Below, piece by piece: positions 1 to 8,370 of a stretch of DNA of 64,000 nt. Every line of letters starts with the position of its first letter. The stretch's first letter is position 1. The stretch comes from an uncultured Kocuria sp. (GTDB lineage Bacteria; Actinomycetota; Actinomycetes; Actinomycetales; Micrococcaceae). A model generated the notes under the pieces. That model saw only the letters and a list, made by a program, of their open reading frames with translations, was not told the DNA's origin and made no database searches. The translations under genes were made by a program, and so were the position numbers. The stretch spans positions 1 through 64,000 of the forward strand of contig NZ_CANMRA010000007.1 in assembly GCF_947500125.1 (NCBI RefSeq), in the 5' to 3' direction.

Positions 1-65
1 AGCAGCTCCCACCGCTGAGCAGCGCTGAAGTGCTGCCGACGGGAAACACGCACTGGAACATCCAT
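1..65 (-). CDS. Possible 5' end of a gene cut by the window edge
   Basis: A minus-strand reading frame starts with ATG at 63-65 and stays open to base 1, giving about 21 residues that begin MDVPVRVSRRQHF. A GGAAGG-like ribosome site lies about nine bases upstream. The basic, Arg/Gln-rich start followed by FSAAQRWEL is loosely like the N-terminus of a transposase or helix-turn-helix protein, but this is too short to classify. It could equally be chance. Confidence 0.2.
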   Translation of the reverse strand, partial: MDVPVRVSRRQHFSAAQRWEL

Positions 66-433
66 GACGGACACCTTCCCCGCCCCCAGTGTGTCGCACA
101 CCAGGCTGACACACAGGGAAAATGCCCGCATCTCGCACCGACGCGGTGAGTTCGGCGGAGGGGAGTGGGAGCGCGGCGGCGCAGGGCGCCGCCGTGCTCT
201 GCACCACATCGCGGTCCTGCCGGGCTTCCCGTGCTGTAGGGTGAACGGTATTGCACATGGCACTGCTCCCCGTCGCCGGGTGAGCAGGCAGGCGTCGAGC
301 ACCCCTTTCTTCTTCCAGCGTGGCACCGTTCCAGACGGTTTCAGCCCGCTCGCAGGGGCTCCAGGAGTCATTCGGCGCAACCCGGCGCGCTACCCCCTTG
401 CCGGGACATCCGATCGAAAGACGTATCCCAGTT
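66..433. other. Intergenic region upstream of the helicase
   Basis: No convincing gene. The only clear structure is a GC hairpin at 174-194 (CGGCGGCGC, loop AGG, GCGCCGCCG) that could end transcription or form part of a leader. Reading frames that cover the stretch have composition typical of non-coding high-GC DNA. A long 5' leader for the helicase would be plausible because cold-induced DEAD-box helicases often have one, but nothing here proves it. Confidence 0.4.
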
Positions 434-1990
434 TTGGCTACTTTCACCGACCTTGGCGTGCCCAAGGCCCTTTCCGCCGTCCTCGCCCAGCAGGGCATCG
501 AGCAGGCGTTCCCCATCCAGGAGAAGACCCTCCCCGACTCGCTGGCCGGCCGCGACGTGCTCGGCCGCGGCAAGACCGGCTCCGGCAAGACCGTGGCCTT
601 CGCGCTGCCGCTCGTGTCCCGGCTCGCCGGGCTGACCGGCAACGGCGCCCGCGCCGCCCGCCGGGCCAACCGGCCCACCGGCCTGGTGCTGGCCCCCACC
701 CGTGAGCTGGCCACCCAGATCGACCGCGCGATCGCCCCGCTGGCCGAGGCCGCCGGGCAGACCACCACCGTCATCTTCGGCGGGGTCTCCCAGCGCAACC
801 AGGAGAAGGCGCTCGCCAAGGGCGCCGACATCGTCATCGCCTGCCCCGGCCGGCTCGAGGACCTGCTGAAGCAGAACGTCCTCACGCTCGACGACGTCCG
901 CGTGACGGTCATCGACGAGGCCGACCACATGGCCGACATGGGCTTCCTGCCCGTGGTCACCCGCATCCTCAAGCGCACCCCGCAGGGCGGTCAGCGGCTG
1001 CTGTTCTCCGCCACGCTCGACGGCGGCGTGGACAAGCTCGTCAAGCAGTTCCTGTCCAACCCCGTCAAGCACTCCGTGGACGCCCCGCAGGCGTCCGTGT
1101 CCACCATGGACCACCACGTGCTCGTCGTGGACGCGGACGAGAAGCAGGAGCTCATCGAGGCCCTGGCCTCCGGCACGGGCCGTCGCGTGATGTTCACGCG
1201 CACCAAGCACCGCGCCAAGAAGATGGCCCGCAAGCTCAGCCAGATGGGCATCCCCGCCGTGGACCTGCACGGCAACCTGTCCCAGAACGCCCGCGACCGC
1301 AACCTGGCCCAGTTCTCCGCCGGTGACGTGCGCGTGCTCGTGGCCACCGACGTCGCCGCCCGCGGCGTGCACGTGGACGAGGTCGAGCTGGTCGTGCACA
1401 TCGACCCGCCCACCGAGCACAAGTCCTACCTGCACCGCTCCGGGCGCACCGCCCGCGCCGGCGCCTCCGGCTCCGTCGTGACGGTCGCCACCAAGGAGGA
1501 GCGCCGCGAGGTCACGCAGCTCATGAAGGCCGCCGGCGTCACCGCGAACTTCGACACCGTGACCGTCGGCTCCCCGGCCGTCACGGCGCTCGTGGGCGAG
1601 CTCGCCGAGAAGGTCGCCTACGTGCCGCAGCCCGTCCAGGACCAGGGCCGTCCGGCGGGCGGTCAGCGCTCCGGCGCCGGCCGTTCCGGCGGCCGTGCGG
1701 GCGCCCGTTCCGGCGGCAACCGCGGCCGCGGCGGACAGAACCGCTCCGAGCAGCCGCGCAACGCCTCCCGCGACCAGCGCACCGAGACCGGCAACCGCGC
1801 CGGCTCCCGCCCCGGCAACGGTTCGGCCTCCCGCTCGGCGGCGCCGGCGCGCTCCGCGGCGCCCACCCGCTCCGCGGCACCGGCGTACTCGACCGAGTCC
1901 GCGCCGGACCGCTCCACGCAGGCCGCGGCGCGTCGCCGCACCCGGAGCCCGCGCCGTGCGACCTCCCCCCAGGGCACCGCGACCCGCTGA
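434..1990 (+). CDS. DEAD-box ATP-dependent RNA helicase
   Basis: Unwinds RNA duplexes using ATP; cytoplasmic, typically in ribosome assembly, mRNA turnover or cold adaptation. About 518 residues from the TTG start. Visible motifs in order: Q-motif FPIQEKTLPD, motif I GKTGSGKT, PTRELATQ, DEAD (IDEADHMADMGF), SAT, then domain 2 with LHGNLSQNARDR, VATDVAARG and HRSGRTARAG. The last ~140 residues are a basic Arg/Gly/Ser tail with RGG-like stretches, typical of RNA-binding tails. I chose TTG at 434 because the protein then begins M-ATFTDLGVPKAL, where homology to the family should begin; a GTG at 320 is in frame but adds 38 residues of non-conserved sequence. The ribosome site is weak. Confidence 0.93.
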   Translation: MATFTDLGVPKALSAVLAQQGIEQAFPIQEKTLPDSLAGRDVLGRGKTGSGKTVAFALPLVSRLAGLTGNGARAARRANRPTGLVLAPTRELATQIDRAIAPLAEAAGQTTTVIFGGVSQRNQEKALAKGADIVIACPGRLEDLLKQNVLTLDDVRVTVIDEADHMADMGFLPVVTRILKRTPQGGQRLLFSATLDGGVDKLVKQFLSNPVKHSVDAPQASVSTMDHHVLVVDADEKQELIEALASGTGRRVMFTRTKHRAKKMARKLSQMGIPAVDLHGNLSQNARDRNLAQFSAGDVRVLVATDVAARGVHVDEVELVVHIDPPTEHKSYLHRSGRTARAGASGSVVTVATKEERREVTQLMKAAGVTANFDTVTVGSPAVTALVGELAEKVAYVPQPVQDQGRPAGGQRSGAGRSGGRAGARSGGNRGRGGQNRSEQPRNASRDQRTETGNRAGSRPGNGSASRSAAPARSAAPTRSAAPAYSTESAPDRSTQAAARRRTRSPRRATSPQGTATR

Positions 1991-2003
1991 GTCCCCGCAC
2001 CAC

Positions 2004-2066
2004 CCACGAGGGCCCGTCCTCTGCCGTCCCGCATCCCGCGGAACAGCAGGGGACGGGCCCTCGTGG
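2004..2066. terminator. Bidirectional terminator between the helicase and HAD genes
   Basis: A perfect 16-bp inverted repeat (CCACGAGGGCCCGTCC at 2004-2019 and its complement at 2051-2066) lies just after the helicase stop and faces the HAD operon ending at 2239. The 31-base loop is long. The right arm is the founder of a tandem repeat listed separately. Confidence 0.65.
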
Positions 2067-2276
2067 TCGTCGGGCGGAGGGAGCCGGTCCGTGCCGGAAC
2101 AGCAGGGGACGGGCCCTCGTGGTCGTCGGGCGGAGGGACCCGGTCCGTACAGGAACACCGGGGACGGGCCCTCGTGGTCGTCGTCGGGCGGAGGGAGCCG
2201 GTCCGTGCAGGAACACCGGGGGCGGGCCCTCGTGGTCGTCAGGCGGAGGGAGCCAGCCCGCGCAGGAACTCCAGGG
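2051..2276. repeat. Four tandem ~56-bp repeats carrying terminator arm plus HAD gene end
   Basis: Units begin near 2051, 2107, 2162 and 2221, each with GGACGGGCCCTCGTGGTCGT or a close variant followed by CGGGCGGAGGGAGCCGGTCCGTGC and GGAACA. The fourth unit runs into the real 3' end of the minus-strand HAD gene. The repeat therefore looks like tandem copying of the last codons, stop and terminator arm of that gene. Spacing varies by a few bases and units differ by point changes, so they are not freshly made. Confidence 0.8.
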
Positions 2277-2898
2277 TGACGTCCGTGTGGGAGGCCACGA
2301 GCACGAAGCCGGGCGCGGGCTCCACCGGCAGCTCGCCGGGCACCACCACCACCGGCATCCCGGCGGCTGCCGCGCTCGCCGCCCCCGTCTGCGAGTCCTC
2401 GATCGCCACGCACCGTGCCGGGTCCACGCCCAGCCGCCGCGCCGCGAGCAGATAGGGCTCCGGGTGCGGCTTGGCGTGCTCCACGTCCTCCTGGGAGACG
2501 ACCACCCGCAGCACCTCGGGCGCCCCGGACGCGGTGCCCTCCGCGACCACGGTGAGGGCGTTCGTCACGACGGCCCCGGGGATGCCGGCCCGTTCCAGCT
2601 CGGTCAGCAGATCGCGCATGCCGGGCAGGAACGGGACCTCGCCCGTGAGCGAGGCCGCGACCTCCCGCCCGAGCTCGGCGGTGATGGCCTCGACGGTCCC
2701 CTCGGCGCCGCGCTCGACCATCAGCCGCGCCGACGCGGGCACCGTCCTGCCCAGCGTGGCGAGGTCGTCCTCGGCGCTCCAGCCGACGCCGTAACGGCCG
2801 GCCACCGTCCGCTTGGCCACGGCCCACTGGGGCTCGGAGTTCACGAGGGTGCCGTCGTGGTCGAACAGGACGGCGGCGGGGAAGTCTGGGGAGTTCAC
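2239..2898 (-). CDS. HAD-superfamily phosphatase (second of a coupled pair)
   Basis: About 219 residues. HAD hydrolases of this subfamily dephosphorylate small phosphometabolites through an aspartyl-phosphate intermediate; the substrate is unknown. Motif I is DHDGTLVNSE near residue 11, motif II is in VVTNA, the lysine motif is HAKPHPEPYL and motif IV is IEDSQTGAASAAAAGM. The start is GTG at 2896-2898, which overlaps the stop of the upstream HAD gene by four bases (GTGA), so translation is probably coupled. The two proteins are clear paralogues with the same motif spacing. The 3' end lies in a tandem repeat that has copied its last codons. Confidence 0.88.
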   Translation of the reverse strand: MNSPDFPAAVLFDHDGTLVNSEPQWAVAKRTVAGRYGVGWSAEDDLATLGRTVPASARLMVERGAEGTVEAITAELGREVAASLTGEVPFLPGMRDLLTELERAGIPGAVVTNALTVVAEGTASGAPEVLRVVVSQEDVEHAKPHPEPYLLAARRLGVDPARCVAIEDSQTGAASAAAAGMPVVVVPGELPVEPAPGFVLVASHTDVTLEFLRGLAPSA

Positions 2899-3608
2899 GG
2901 GCGGGTCTCCTGCACGGGGTGGAAGGGCGACGACGGGGACTGCGGGTCCAGCGACCGCAGCAGCTCGAGAGTCAGCTCCCGGTGGGATCCCAGGTGCAGC
3001 ATCCCGGGGCCCCGCTCGACCTCCATCTCGCCGGGGACGACCACCGTGGGGATGCCGGCCGCGACGCCCGCGGCGGCCCCGGCGGGGGAGTCCTCGACCA
3101 CGACGCAGCCGGCGGGGTCCACCCCGAGGCGGCGCGCCGCCGTGAGGTAGGCGTCCGGGTCCGGCTTGGGGCGGACCCCCTGCGCGTACTCGTCCGTGCC
3201 GATGACCACCCGGAACAGGCCCTCCGGAGCCGTGGCAGCGGTGTGGTGGCCCATCGCCGAGCTCGCGTTGGTGACGATCGCCGCGGGGATCCCCGCGGCC
3301 GCCAGGTCCTCGAGGAGATCTGTGATCCCGTCGATGAAGGTCAGCTCCGTGCCCTCCAGGACACGGACGCTGTGCTCGAAGACCGCCCGGAACAGTTCGT
3401 CCTCGCCGAGCGGCACGCCGACCTGCTGCATGCGGGCGATCGTCGCGGCGACCGGGCGGCCCAGGGTCGCGAGCGAGTCCTCGGAGGTCCAGAGCAGACC
3501 GTGCTCGGCGGCGAGGTTCTGCTTGGCCCGGTCCCACAGCGGTTCGGTGTCGACGAGGGTCCCGTCGTGGTCGAAGAGGACGGCGTGCGGAAATCCGGGG
3601 GAGGGCAT
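2895..3608 (-). CDS. HAD-superfamily phosphatase (first of a coupled pair)
   Basis: 237 residues, beta-phosphoglucomutase/gph-like HAD phosphatase. Motif I DHDGTLVDTEP at about residues 13-23 supplies the nucleophile and general acid aspartates; a mobile cap follows; VVTNASSAMG is motif II, RPKPDPDAYL carries the lysine, and VVEDSPAGAAAGVAAGI is motif IV. All catalytic residues are present. It heads a two-gene unit with the paralogue at 2239-2898. A TAGGCT -10-like hexamer sits seven bases before the ATG, so the mRNA may be leaderless, although GGAG also precedes the start. The exact substrate cannot be read from sequence. Confidence 0.9.
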   Translation of the reverse strand: MPSPGFPHAVLFDHDGTLVDTEPLWDRAKQNLAAEHGLLWTSEDSLATLGRPVAATIARMQQVGVPLGEDELFRAVFEHSVRVLEGTELTFIDGITDLLEDLAAAGIPAAIVTNASSAMGHHTAATAPEGLFRVVIGTDEYAQGVRPKPDPDAYLTAARRLGVDPAGCVVVEDSPAGAAAGVAAGIPTVVVPGEMEVERGPGMLHLGSHRELTLELLRSLDPQSPSSPFHPVQETRP

Positions 3609-3667
3609 GCGCTCCAGCCTACCGGGACGGCCGGGAGCCGCGGGCGCCCGTCGATAGACTGGCGGGC
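3609..3667. promoter_or_regulatory. Short divergent promoter region, both sides possibly leaderless
   Basis: The 59 bases between the HAD operon and the next plus-strand gene hold a -10-like TAGGCT for the minus strand (3621 to 3616, seven bases before ATG) and TAGACT for the plus strand (3655-3660, seven bases before GTG). The spacing places both transcription starts at or next to the start codons. Clear -35 boxes are not visible. Confidence 0.45.
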
Positions 3668-4201
3668 GTGGAGACAGCCCTCGACCGCGTGCCGCACCAC
3701 CCCACCGCCGCGCAGCGTGCCGTGCCCGTCCTCGGGGTCCCGGCGGCGCTGCTGCTCGGGGCGTGGATCGCCGTGGGCCGCGGTCTCGCCGGGGCCGCCG
3801 GCGACCTGGTGCTGCTGTACACCCTGACGCTGGCCCTGCCGCTGACCGTGCTGCTCCTGGTGGCGAGCGCGATGCTGGGCCGGGACGCCCGCGCCCACGT
3901 GCCGCCCGGGGCGTCCCTGCGGTCCTCGCTGACGATGCCCGCGGCGTGGGCCGTGCTCCTCGGCTTCGGCACGGTCCTCCCGGACCGTGTGGACGGCACC
4001 GGCGTCTCCGTGCTGACGCGGGCCACCGACCCCGTCCACCTGGGTCTGTCCGCGGGGTTCGCCAACACCCTCGGCATCCTCTCGTTCGTCCTGGCGAGCG
4101 CCACGGTGGTGCTCGCCGCGACCGACCTGCGCCGGACCCGCCGCATCCAGCGCGGGGAGCCGGTCAGCGAGGACGAGATCCTGGACCGGCAGGGACTGTG
4201 A
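3668..4201 (+). CDS. Small integral membrane protein of unknown function
   Basis: 177 residues with four predicted membrane segments: around residues 20-40 (VPAALLLGAWIAVG), 45-70 (LVLLYTLTLALPLTVLLLVA), 88-105 and 130-150 (NTLGILSFVLASATVVLAA). It ends in a charged cytoplasmic tail (RRTRRIQRGEPVSEDEILDRQGL). No catalytic or binding motif is recognised, so no function is assigned. Start is GTG at 3668, preceded by TAGACT at seven bases. The DinB-like gene follows after a 58-base gap with its own promoter signal. Confidence 0.75.
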   Translation: METALDRVPHHPTAAQRAVPVLGVPAALLLGAWIAVGRGLAGAAGDLVLLYTLTLALPLTVLLLVASAMLGRDARAHVPPGASLRSSLTMPAAWAVLLGFGTVLPDRVDGTGVSVLTRATDPVHLGLSAGFANTLGILSFVLASATVVLAATDLRRTRRIQRGEPVSEDEILDRQGL

Positions 4202-4247
4202 ACCGCCCGGGCCCCACGGGGTCTCGCCGCGCCTGGTGGAGCCCCGG

Positions 4248-4253
4248 TAGATT
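4248..4253 (+). promoter_or_regulatory. -10 element for a leaderless transcript
   Basis: TAGATT is followed by six bases (gaccgc) and then the ATG at 4260, so transcription would start at the A of the start codon. No ribosome-binding site precedes this ATG, which agrees with a leaderless mRNA. No obvious -35 is seen. Confidence 0.5.
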
Positions 4254-4259
4254 GACCGC

Positions 4260-4811
4260 ATGAGCACCGAGCGCACCGGCACCCCCGACACCTCCCCGGT
4301 CCCGCCGGAGACCAAGGACTGGACCGTGGTGCTCGAGCGGGGCTGCCCCGACTGCGGGTTCGACCCGCGCTACGACGTCACGACCACGGGGGAGCGCGCC
4401 AGGGCCACGGTCGAGCGCTGGGCGGCGGTCCTCGACCGGCTCGGCATGACGGACCGGCCCCGCCCGGGGACGTGGTCCCCGCTGGAGTACGCGTGCCACG
4501 TCCGGGACCTGTGCCGGGTCTTCCGCGAGCGACTGCGGCTCATGCTCGAGGAGGAGGACCCCGTCTTCGCGGACTGGGACCAGGACGCCGCCGCGGTGGG
4601 GGAGCGGTACAACCTGCAGGACCCCTACGAGGTCTCGGGGGAGCTCGCGCAGGAGGTCCGCGCCACCGCGGACGCCTTCGACGCCGTGACCGCGGAGCAG
4701 TGGGCCCGGACCGGCCGGCGCGGGGACGGCAAGGACTTCACCGTGGCGAGCTTCGCGGCGTACTTCCTGCACGACGTCGAGCACCACCTGCGCTTCGACG
4801 TGCGCGGCTGA
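4260..4811 (+). CDS. DinB-superfamily protein
   Basis: 183 residues, DinB/YfiT-like four-helix bundle. Members bind a metal with three histidines and act in thiol (mycothiol or bacillithiol) transfer or are of unknown role. Visible are WSPLEYACHVRDLCRVFRERL (first metal histidine region, about residues 73-93) and the C-terminal FLHDVEHHLRF (about 170-180). An N-terminal ERGCPDCGFDP segment with a CxxC adds two cysteines that could bind a second metal. Likely leaderless. Function beyond the fold is not clear. Confidence 0.8.
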   Translation: MSTERTGTPDTSPVPPETKDWTVVLERGCPDCGFDPRYDVTTTGERARATVERWAAVLDRLGMTDRPRPGTWSPLEYACHVRDLCRVFRERLRLMLEEEDPVFADWDQDAAAVGERYNLQDPYEVSGELAQEVRATADAFDAVTAEQWARTGRRGDGKDFTVASFAAYFLHDVEHHLRFDVRG

Positions 4812-4855
4812 GCCCGGCCGCGGCTGAGCCCGGCCGCCACTGAGCCCGGCCGCCG
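4808..4855 (+). repeat. Three tandem 16-bp units spanning the DinB gene stop
   Basis: The 16-base unit CTGAGCCCGGCCGCNN repeats at 4808, 4824 and 4840 with exact period 16. The TGA in the first copy is the stop codon of the DinB gene; the later copies repeat that stop downstream. Confidence 0.8.
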
Positions 4856-4908
4856 AGGAACTCGCTGCGGCCCGGCCGTCCGGTGCCGGCCGGAACGGGC
4901 GGGGCCGT

Positions 4909-5337
4909 TCAGCCGAGGTGCACGGTCCCGTCGTCGTCGACCCGCCATCCCGGGTTGTGCGCGATCTCCCAGACCACGCCGTTGGGATCGGCGACGTGCG
5001 CGTGGAAGACGCCCCCGAAGGCGCCCGGTCGCGGTCCCGTCAGGACGGTGCCGCCCGCGGCGGCCATGGCGTCGACCGCCGCACGGACGGAGGCCTCGTC
5101 CGCCACGTTGTGCGCGAGCGTCAGCCCCTGCGCCGGGGACGCCGCCGGGAGGCCGAGGTCCTCGGCGAACTTCGCGGCGTCGAACAGGCCCAGCACCGTC
5201 CCGGGGGCGATCCGGAAGAAGAGGATCTCGCCCGGGACGTCGAGCAGCGGCTCCCAGCCGAGGCCCCGCACGTAGAACCCCCGGGCGGCGTCGAGGTCCG
5301 GGGTGGACAGGGTGAGAAAGTGCACGCGAGGGTCCAC
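4909..5337 (-). CDS. VOC-family (glyoxalase/bleomycin-resistance fold) protein
   Basis: 142 residues. It begins [27 protein letters not shown], the usual first beta-alpha-beta unit of a VOC protein, and ends [21 protein letters not shown], where HAHVADPNG holds the typical final metal-side strand. The family includes isomerases, dioxygenases and antibiotic-binding proteins, and the sequence does not decide among them. The start is GTG with an AGGAGG ribosome site in front. It follows the acyltransferase on the same strand after 40 bases and may be co-transcribed with it. Confidence 0.85.
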   Translation of the reverse strand: MDPRVHFLTLSTPDLDAARGFYVRGLGWEPLLDVPGEILFFRIAPGTVLGLFDAAKFAEDLGLPAASPAQGLTLAHNVADEASVRAAVDAMAAAGGTVLTGPRPGAFGGVFHAHVADPNGVVWEIAHNPGWRVDDDGTVHLG

Positions 5338-5377
5338 GGCGGCCTCCTGGAGCTCCGGGGGCGGGAACGACCCCGCC

Positions 5378-7480
5378 TCACCAGCCCAGCGTAGACGTCA
5401 GCCGCTCCTCGACGTCAGGGGTCAGCGTGGCCCCGTAGCTCGAGGTGACGTGGTCGAGGTCCCGGTAGACGACGACGTTGCCGACCACCGCGGGGCACAC
5501 GTCCGCCGTGCAGAGCCGGTCCGTGAGGTCCACGACGTGCAGGCCCTCGTGCCGGGCGGCGACCTCGAGCAGCGGGTTGACGTCCAGGAGCGCCTCGGAG
5601 CGGGGCTCGTTGCACCGCGGGTGGTCCGCCCCGTAGGTCTCGACGCACTCGAACATGTCGTACGGGAACCGGGGGTTGTCCCGGAAGGCGACCACCGGCA
5701 GCCCGGCCTCGAGCAGCGGGGCGATCCCCTCCTCGTAGCCGTCCTCGAGCTCCTCGTGCGGGGCCTGGGCGAGGCTGCGGGTCCCGATCGTGAGCACCGC
5801 GTCCGGCCGCTGCTCGAGGGCGGCGTCCCGGGCGGCGGCGTTGAAGTCGTTGCACGCGTCGCTGCGTCCGGGGGACCCGGCCGCGTACCGGCACCCCATG
5901 CGGAGGTAGCTGATCACCGCCCACCCGCGGCGCTCGGCGGCGCGGGTGACGGGCGTCAGCAGCTGCATCGCGTGGGAGTCGCCGATGACCACGATCGTGC
6001 GCGACGGCGCGGTGCCGTCGGTGGGTCCTACGGCCCAGCAGTCACCGAGCTCCCCGATGGCCTCCAGCCCGTCCCCGGGGGCGCACTCCAGGCCCGTCTC
6101 TCCCCACTCGGTCTCGCGCTCCGCGTCGGTCGGGACGGGCGGGACGCCCGTGGGGGCCGTGGCCTCGCCGCGCAGCACCGCGGCCCCCGGGTAGTTCTCC
6201 TCGCTGCGCTCGAGCCCCTGCTGCTGGGCGGTGCGCAGCAGCGTGCCACCCTGGGCGGCACCCACGGGGACGGCCACGAGCAGCAGGGTGGCGACCAGCC
6301 TGGTGAGGTCCCCCGCGCCCGGCAGCGGCCGCCGCGCCAGGGTCCGCCAGGCGTGCACCAGCAGCACGGGCAGCCGGGTCAGCGGGGCGGTGGCCCAGGT
6401 GAGGAGCAGGGAGCCGAGGAGGATGCCGACCCCGTGCGCCACCGGCACGTCCTCGCGGACGGTGACCAGGGCGTAGGCGATGAGCAGCGGCCAGTGCCAC
6501 AGGTAGACGCCGTAGGCGTGGTCCCCGAGCCGGACGAGCGGACGGACCGTGAGGATCCGGTCCACCCCGCCGCGGGTCCCGGTCGCGAGTGCCCCGGCCA
6601 GCAGCACGGCCGCGGCCCCGAGAGTGGGCGCCAGGGCCACGGAGCCGGGGAAGCGGGTCTGCGCGTCGACCACGAAGGGCGTCGCCACGACCGTCGCCAG
6701 CCCCGCCCACCCGAGGCCGGCCGCGAGCCCACGGCGGGCCGTGGAGGCCGAGGCCCCGGGACGGGACAGGGCGGCGACGGCGAGCGCGGCCAGCGAACCG
6801 AGCGCGAACTCCCACAGCCGGGCGGAGGTGTCGAAGTAGGCGGCGTCCGGGGAGGCCGCGGTGGCGAGCACGGACCGGGCCAGGGACGCCGCGAGGACCA
6901 CCGTGAACAGGATCCCGGCCAGGACCCGGAAGCGCGCTCCGGTCCGGTGCGCCGCCCAGGCGGTGCCGGCCAGCAGCAGGGGCCAGAGCAGGAAGACCTG
7001 GCCCTGCACCGACAGGGACCACGTGTGCTGCAGCGGGGTGGAGGCGGCGCCGCCGCCGGCGTAGTAGTCGACCGCCTCGGCGGCCAGGACCCAGTTCTGG
7101 ACGTAGAGCAGGGAGCCCCAGGCGTGGCCCACCAGGGTCTCCCAGCGGCTGGGCGGGAAGAGGAGCAGGACCACGGCCAGCACCGCCAGCAGCATCACCG
7201 CGAGGGGCCCGAGGAGGCGGCTGAAGGTGCGCAGCCAGTACGCGCGCAGGGCCAGGGGCCTGCCGCTCTCCACGCGGCGCACGAACGAGCCGGTGAGCAG
7301 GAACGCGGAGAGGACGAAGAAGACGTCGACCCCGCCGGAGACACGGTCGGTCCAGACGTGGAACGCGACGACGAGGAGCACGGCGACCCCGCGCAGCCCC
7401 TGGACCTCGGGGCGGTGGACCGGGCCGGCGGCGCGCTCCGCCCGGGACGTGGGCGTGCGCTCGGTGGTCAGCAGGGTCAC
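5378..7480 (-). CDS. Membrane acyltransferase, OafA/YrhL type, with C-terminal SGNH domain
   Basis: 700 residues. The N-terminal half is an acyltransferase-3 domain: [19 protein letters not shown] near residue 28 carries the conserved Arg and the His of the active site, followed by [16 protein letters not shown] and about ten membrane helices. The C-terminal part (from about residue 480) is extracytoplasmic and SGNH-like: [13 protein letters not shown] holds the serine and [12 protein letters not shown] the Asp/His pair. Such proteins O-acetylate cell-surface polysaccharides or peptidoglycan. The acceptor is unknown here; no sugar operon is adjacent. GTG start with GGAG upstream. Confidence 0.9.
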   Translation of the reverse strand: MTLLTTERTPTSRAERAAGPVHRPEVQGLRGVAVLLVVAFHVWTDRVSGGVDVFFVLSAFLLTGSFVRRVESGRPLALRAYWLRTFSRLLGPLAVMLLAVLAVVLLLFPPSRWETLVGHAWGSLLYVQNWVLAAEAVDYYAGGGAASTPLQHTWSLSVQGQVFLLWPLLLAGTAWAAHRTGARFRVLAGILFTVVLAASLARSVLATAASPDAAYFDTSARLWEFALGSLAALAVAALSRPGASASTARRGLAAGLGWAGLATVVATPFVVDAQTRFPGSVALAPTLGAAAVLLAGALATGTRGGVDRILTVRPLVRLGDHAYGVYLWHWPLLIAYALVTVREDVPVAHGVGILLGSLLLTWATAPLTRLPVLLVHAWRTLARRPLPGAGDLTRLVATLLLVAVPVGAAQGGTLLRTAQQQGLERSEENYPGAAVLRGEATAPTGVPPVPTDAERETEWGETGLECAPGDGLEAIGELGDCWAVGPTDGTAPSRTIVVIGDSHAMQLLTPVTRAAERRGWAVISYLRMGCRYAAGSPGRSDACNDFNAAARDAALEQRPDAVLTIGTRSLAQAPHEELEDGYEEGIAPLLEAGLPVVAFRDNPRFPYDMFECVETYGADHPRCNEPRSEALLDVNPLLEVAARHEGLHVVDLTDRLCTADVCPAVVGNVVVYRDLDHVTSSYGATLTPDVEERLTSTLGW

Positions 7481-7764
7481 GGGGGCTCCGGGCGGGGTCG
7501 GGATCCGCCCCGGCGCGGGCGGGGCACCGGCGGGGGCGCTGCCCGCCGGCAGCGGCGATCAGCGGCTCCGGGGGAGGGAGGGCGGGGCAGGACGGGGGAC
7601 CGGCCTCGCAGAGAGTAGCGCAGGGGCGGGACCAGGGACAACGCGAACGGGCCGGCCCGCGCCGGTCCGGGCCCCGCGCGGAGCGCCGACGGACTACCCT
7701 CGGAAGCAGCAGGGGCGGTCCCCGGAGCCGCCCGCACCGGGCATCAGGAGAGCGGGAAGGCCAG
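7481..7764. promoter_or_regulatory. Divergent intergenic region, acyltransferase / phosphatidyltransferase
   Basis: 284 bases with no gene. It must hold both promoters. A TACCCT at 7695-7700 could be the -10 for the plus-strand gene, whose ribosome site GGGAAGG lies at about 7753-7759. I see no convincing operator or hairpin. Confidence 0.35.
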
Positions 7765-8370
7765 ATGACACAGCACCAGGACGCGGTCGAGCCGGCGGAT
7801 TCGCCGTACTACCACCGCGTGCTCACGGTGCCCAACGTCGTCTCGGTGGTGCGCTTCGCGCTCATCGTCCCGGCCGTGCTCGCCGTCCTCGACATCGACG
7901 AGCGGCCGGTGCTCGCACTGGTCCTCGTCGCCCTCTTCTCCCTGACGGACTGGGTCGACGGCACCCTGGCCCGGGCGCTGAAGCAGCGCAGCCGGGTCGG
8001 CGAGGTCATGGACCCCATCGCCGACCGGCTGGGGACCGTGGCGATCGCCGTGGCCGCGAGCATCGTCGGGCTGTTCCCGTGGTGGGTCCTGATCGTCATC
8101 GCGGTCGTCGACGTCGTGGTGGGGATCGCCACCCTCGTCCGGCGCTCCCTCGGCGCGCTGCGGGTCACGACGGTCGGCAAGGCGAAGACCGCTCTGCTCA
8201 TGGTGGGAACCGTGCTCGTCCTGGCCGGGCCGGCGTGGTCCAGCCCGGAGGTGACGGACGTCGGCCGGGTGATGGTCCAGGTGGCTGCCGTCCTGCACGT
8301 CCTGGCGGGCGTGCAGTACTTCCGGCAGGCCCTTCGGGGTCAGCCCTCCGCGGGCGGCACGGCGAGGTAG
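7765..8370 (+). CDS. CDP-alcohol phosphatidyltransferase, PgsA-like
   Basis: 201 residues. Transfers a phosphatidyl group from CDP-diacylglycerol to an alcohol in the inner membrane during phospholipid synthesis. The family signature D-x2-DG-x2-AR-x8-G-x3-D-x3-D is complete: DWVDGTLAR, then G and MDPIAD, at about residues 58-83. Several hydrophobic helices follow. Acceptor specificity (glycerol phosphate, inositol phosphate, cardiolipin) cannot be set from this alone; the N-terminal VLTVPNVVSVVRF resembles PgsA. ATG with GGGAAGG upstream. Its last 31 bases overlap the convergent gene. Confidence 0.88.
   Translation: MTQHQDAVEPADSPYYHRVLTVPNVVSVVRFALIVPAVLAVLDIDERPVLALVLVALFSLTDWVDGTLARALKQRSRVGEVMDPIADRLGTVAIAVAASIVGLFPWWVLIVIAVVDVVVGIATLVRRSLGALRVTTVGKAKTALLMVGTVLVLAGPAWSSPEVTDVGRVMVQVAAVLHVLAGVQYFRQALRGQPSAGGTAR

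Noticed and set aside
2043-2276. Repeat array considered as CRISPR
   Set aside because: Units are ~56-bp tandem copies without unique spacers, and no cas genes are present.
5303-7618. A 771-codon plus-strand frame opposite the acyltransferase
   Set aside because: Shadow of the acyltransferase; low-complexity product dominated by Gly, Arg, Gln and Val.
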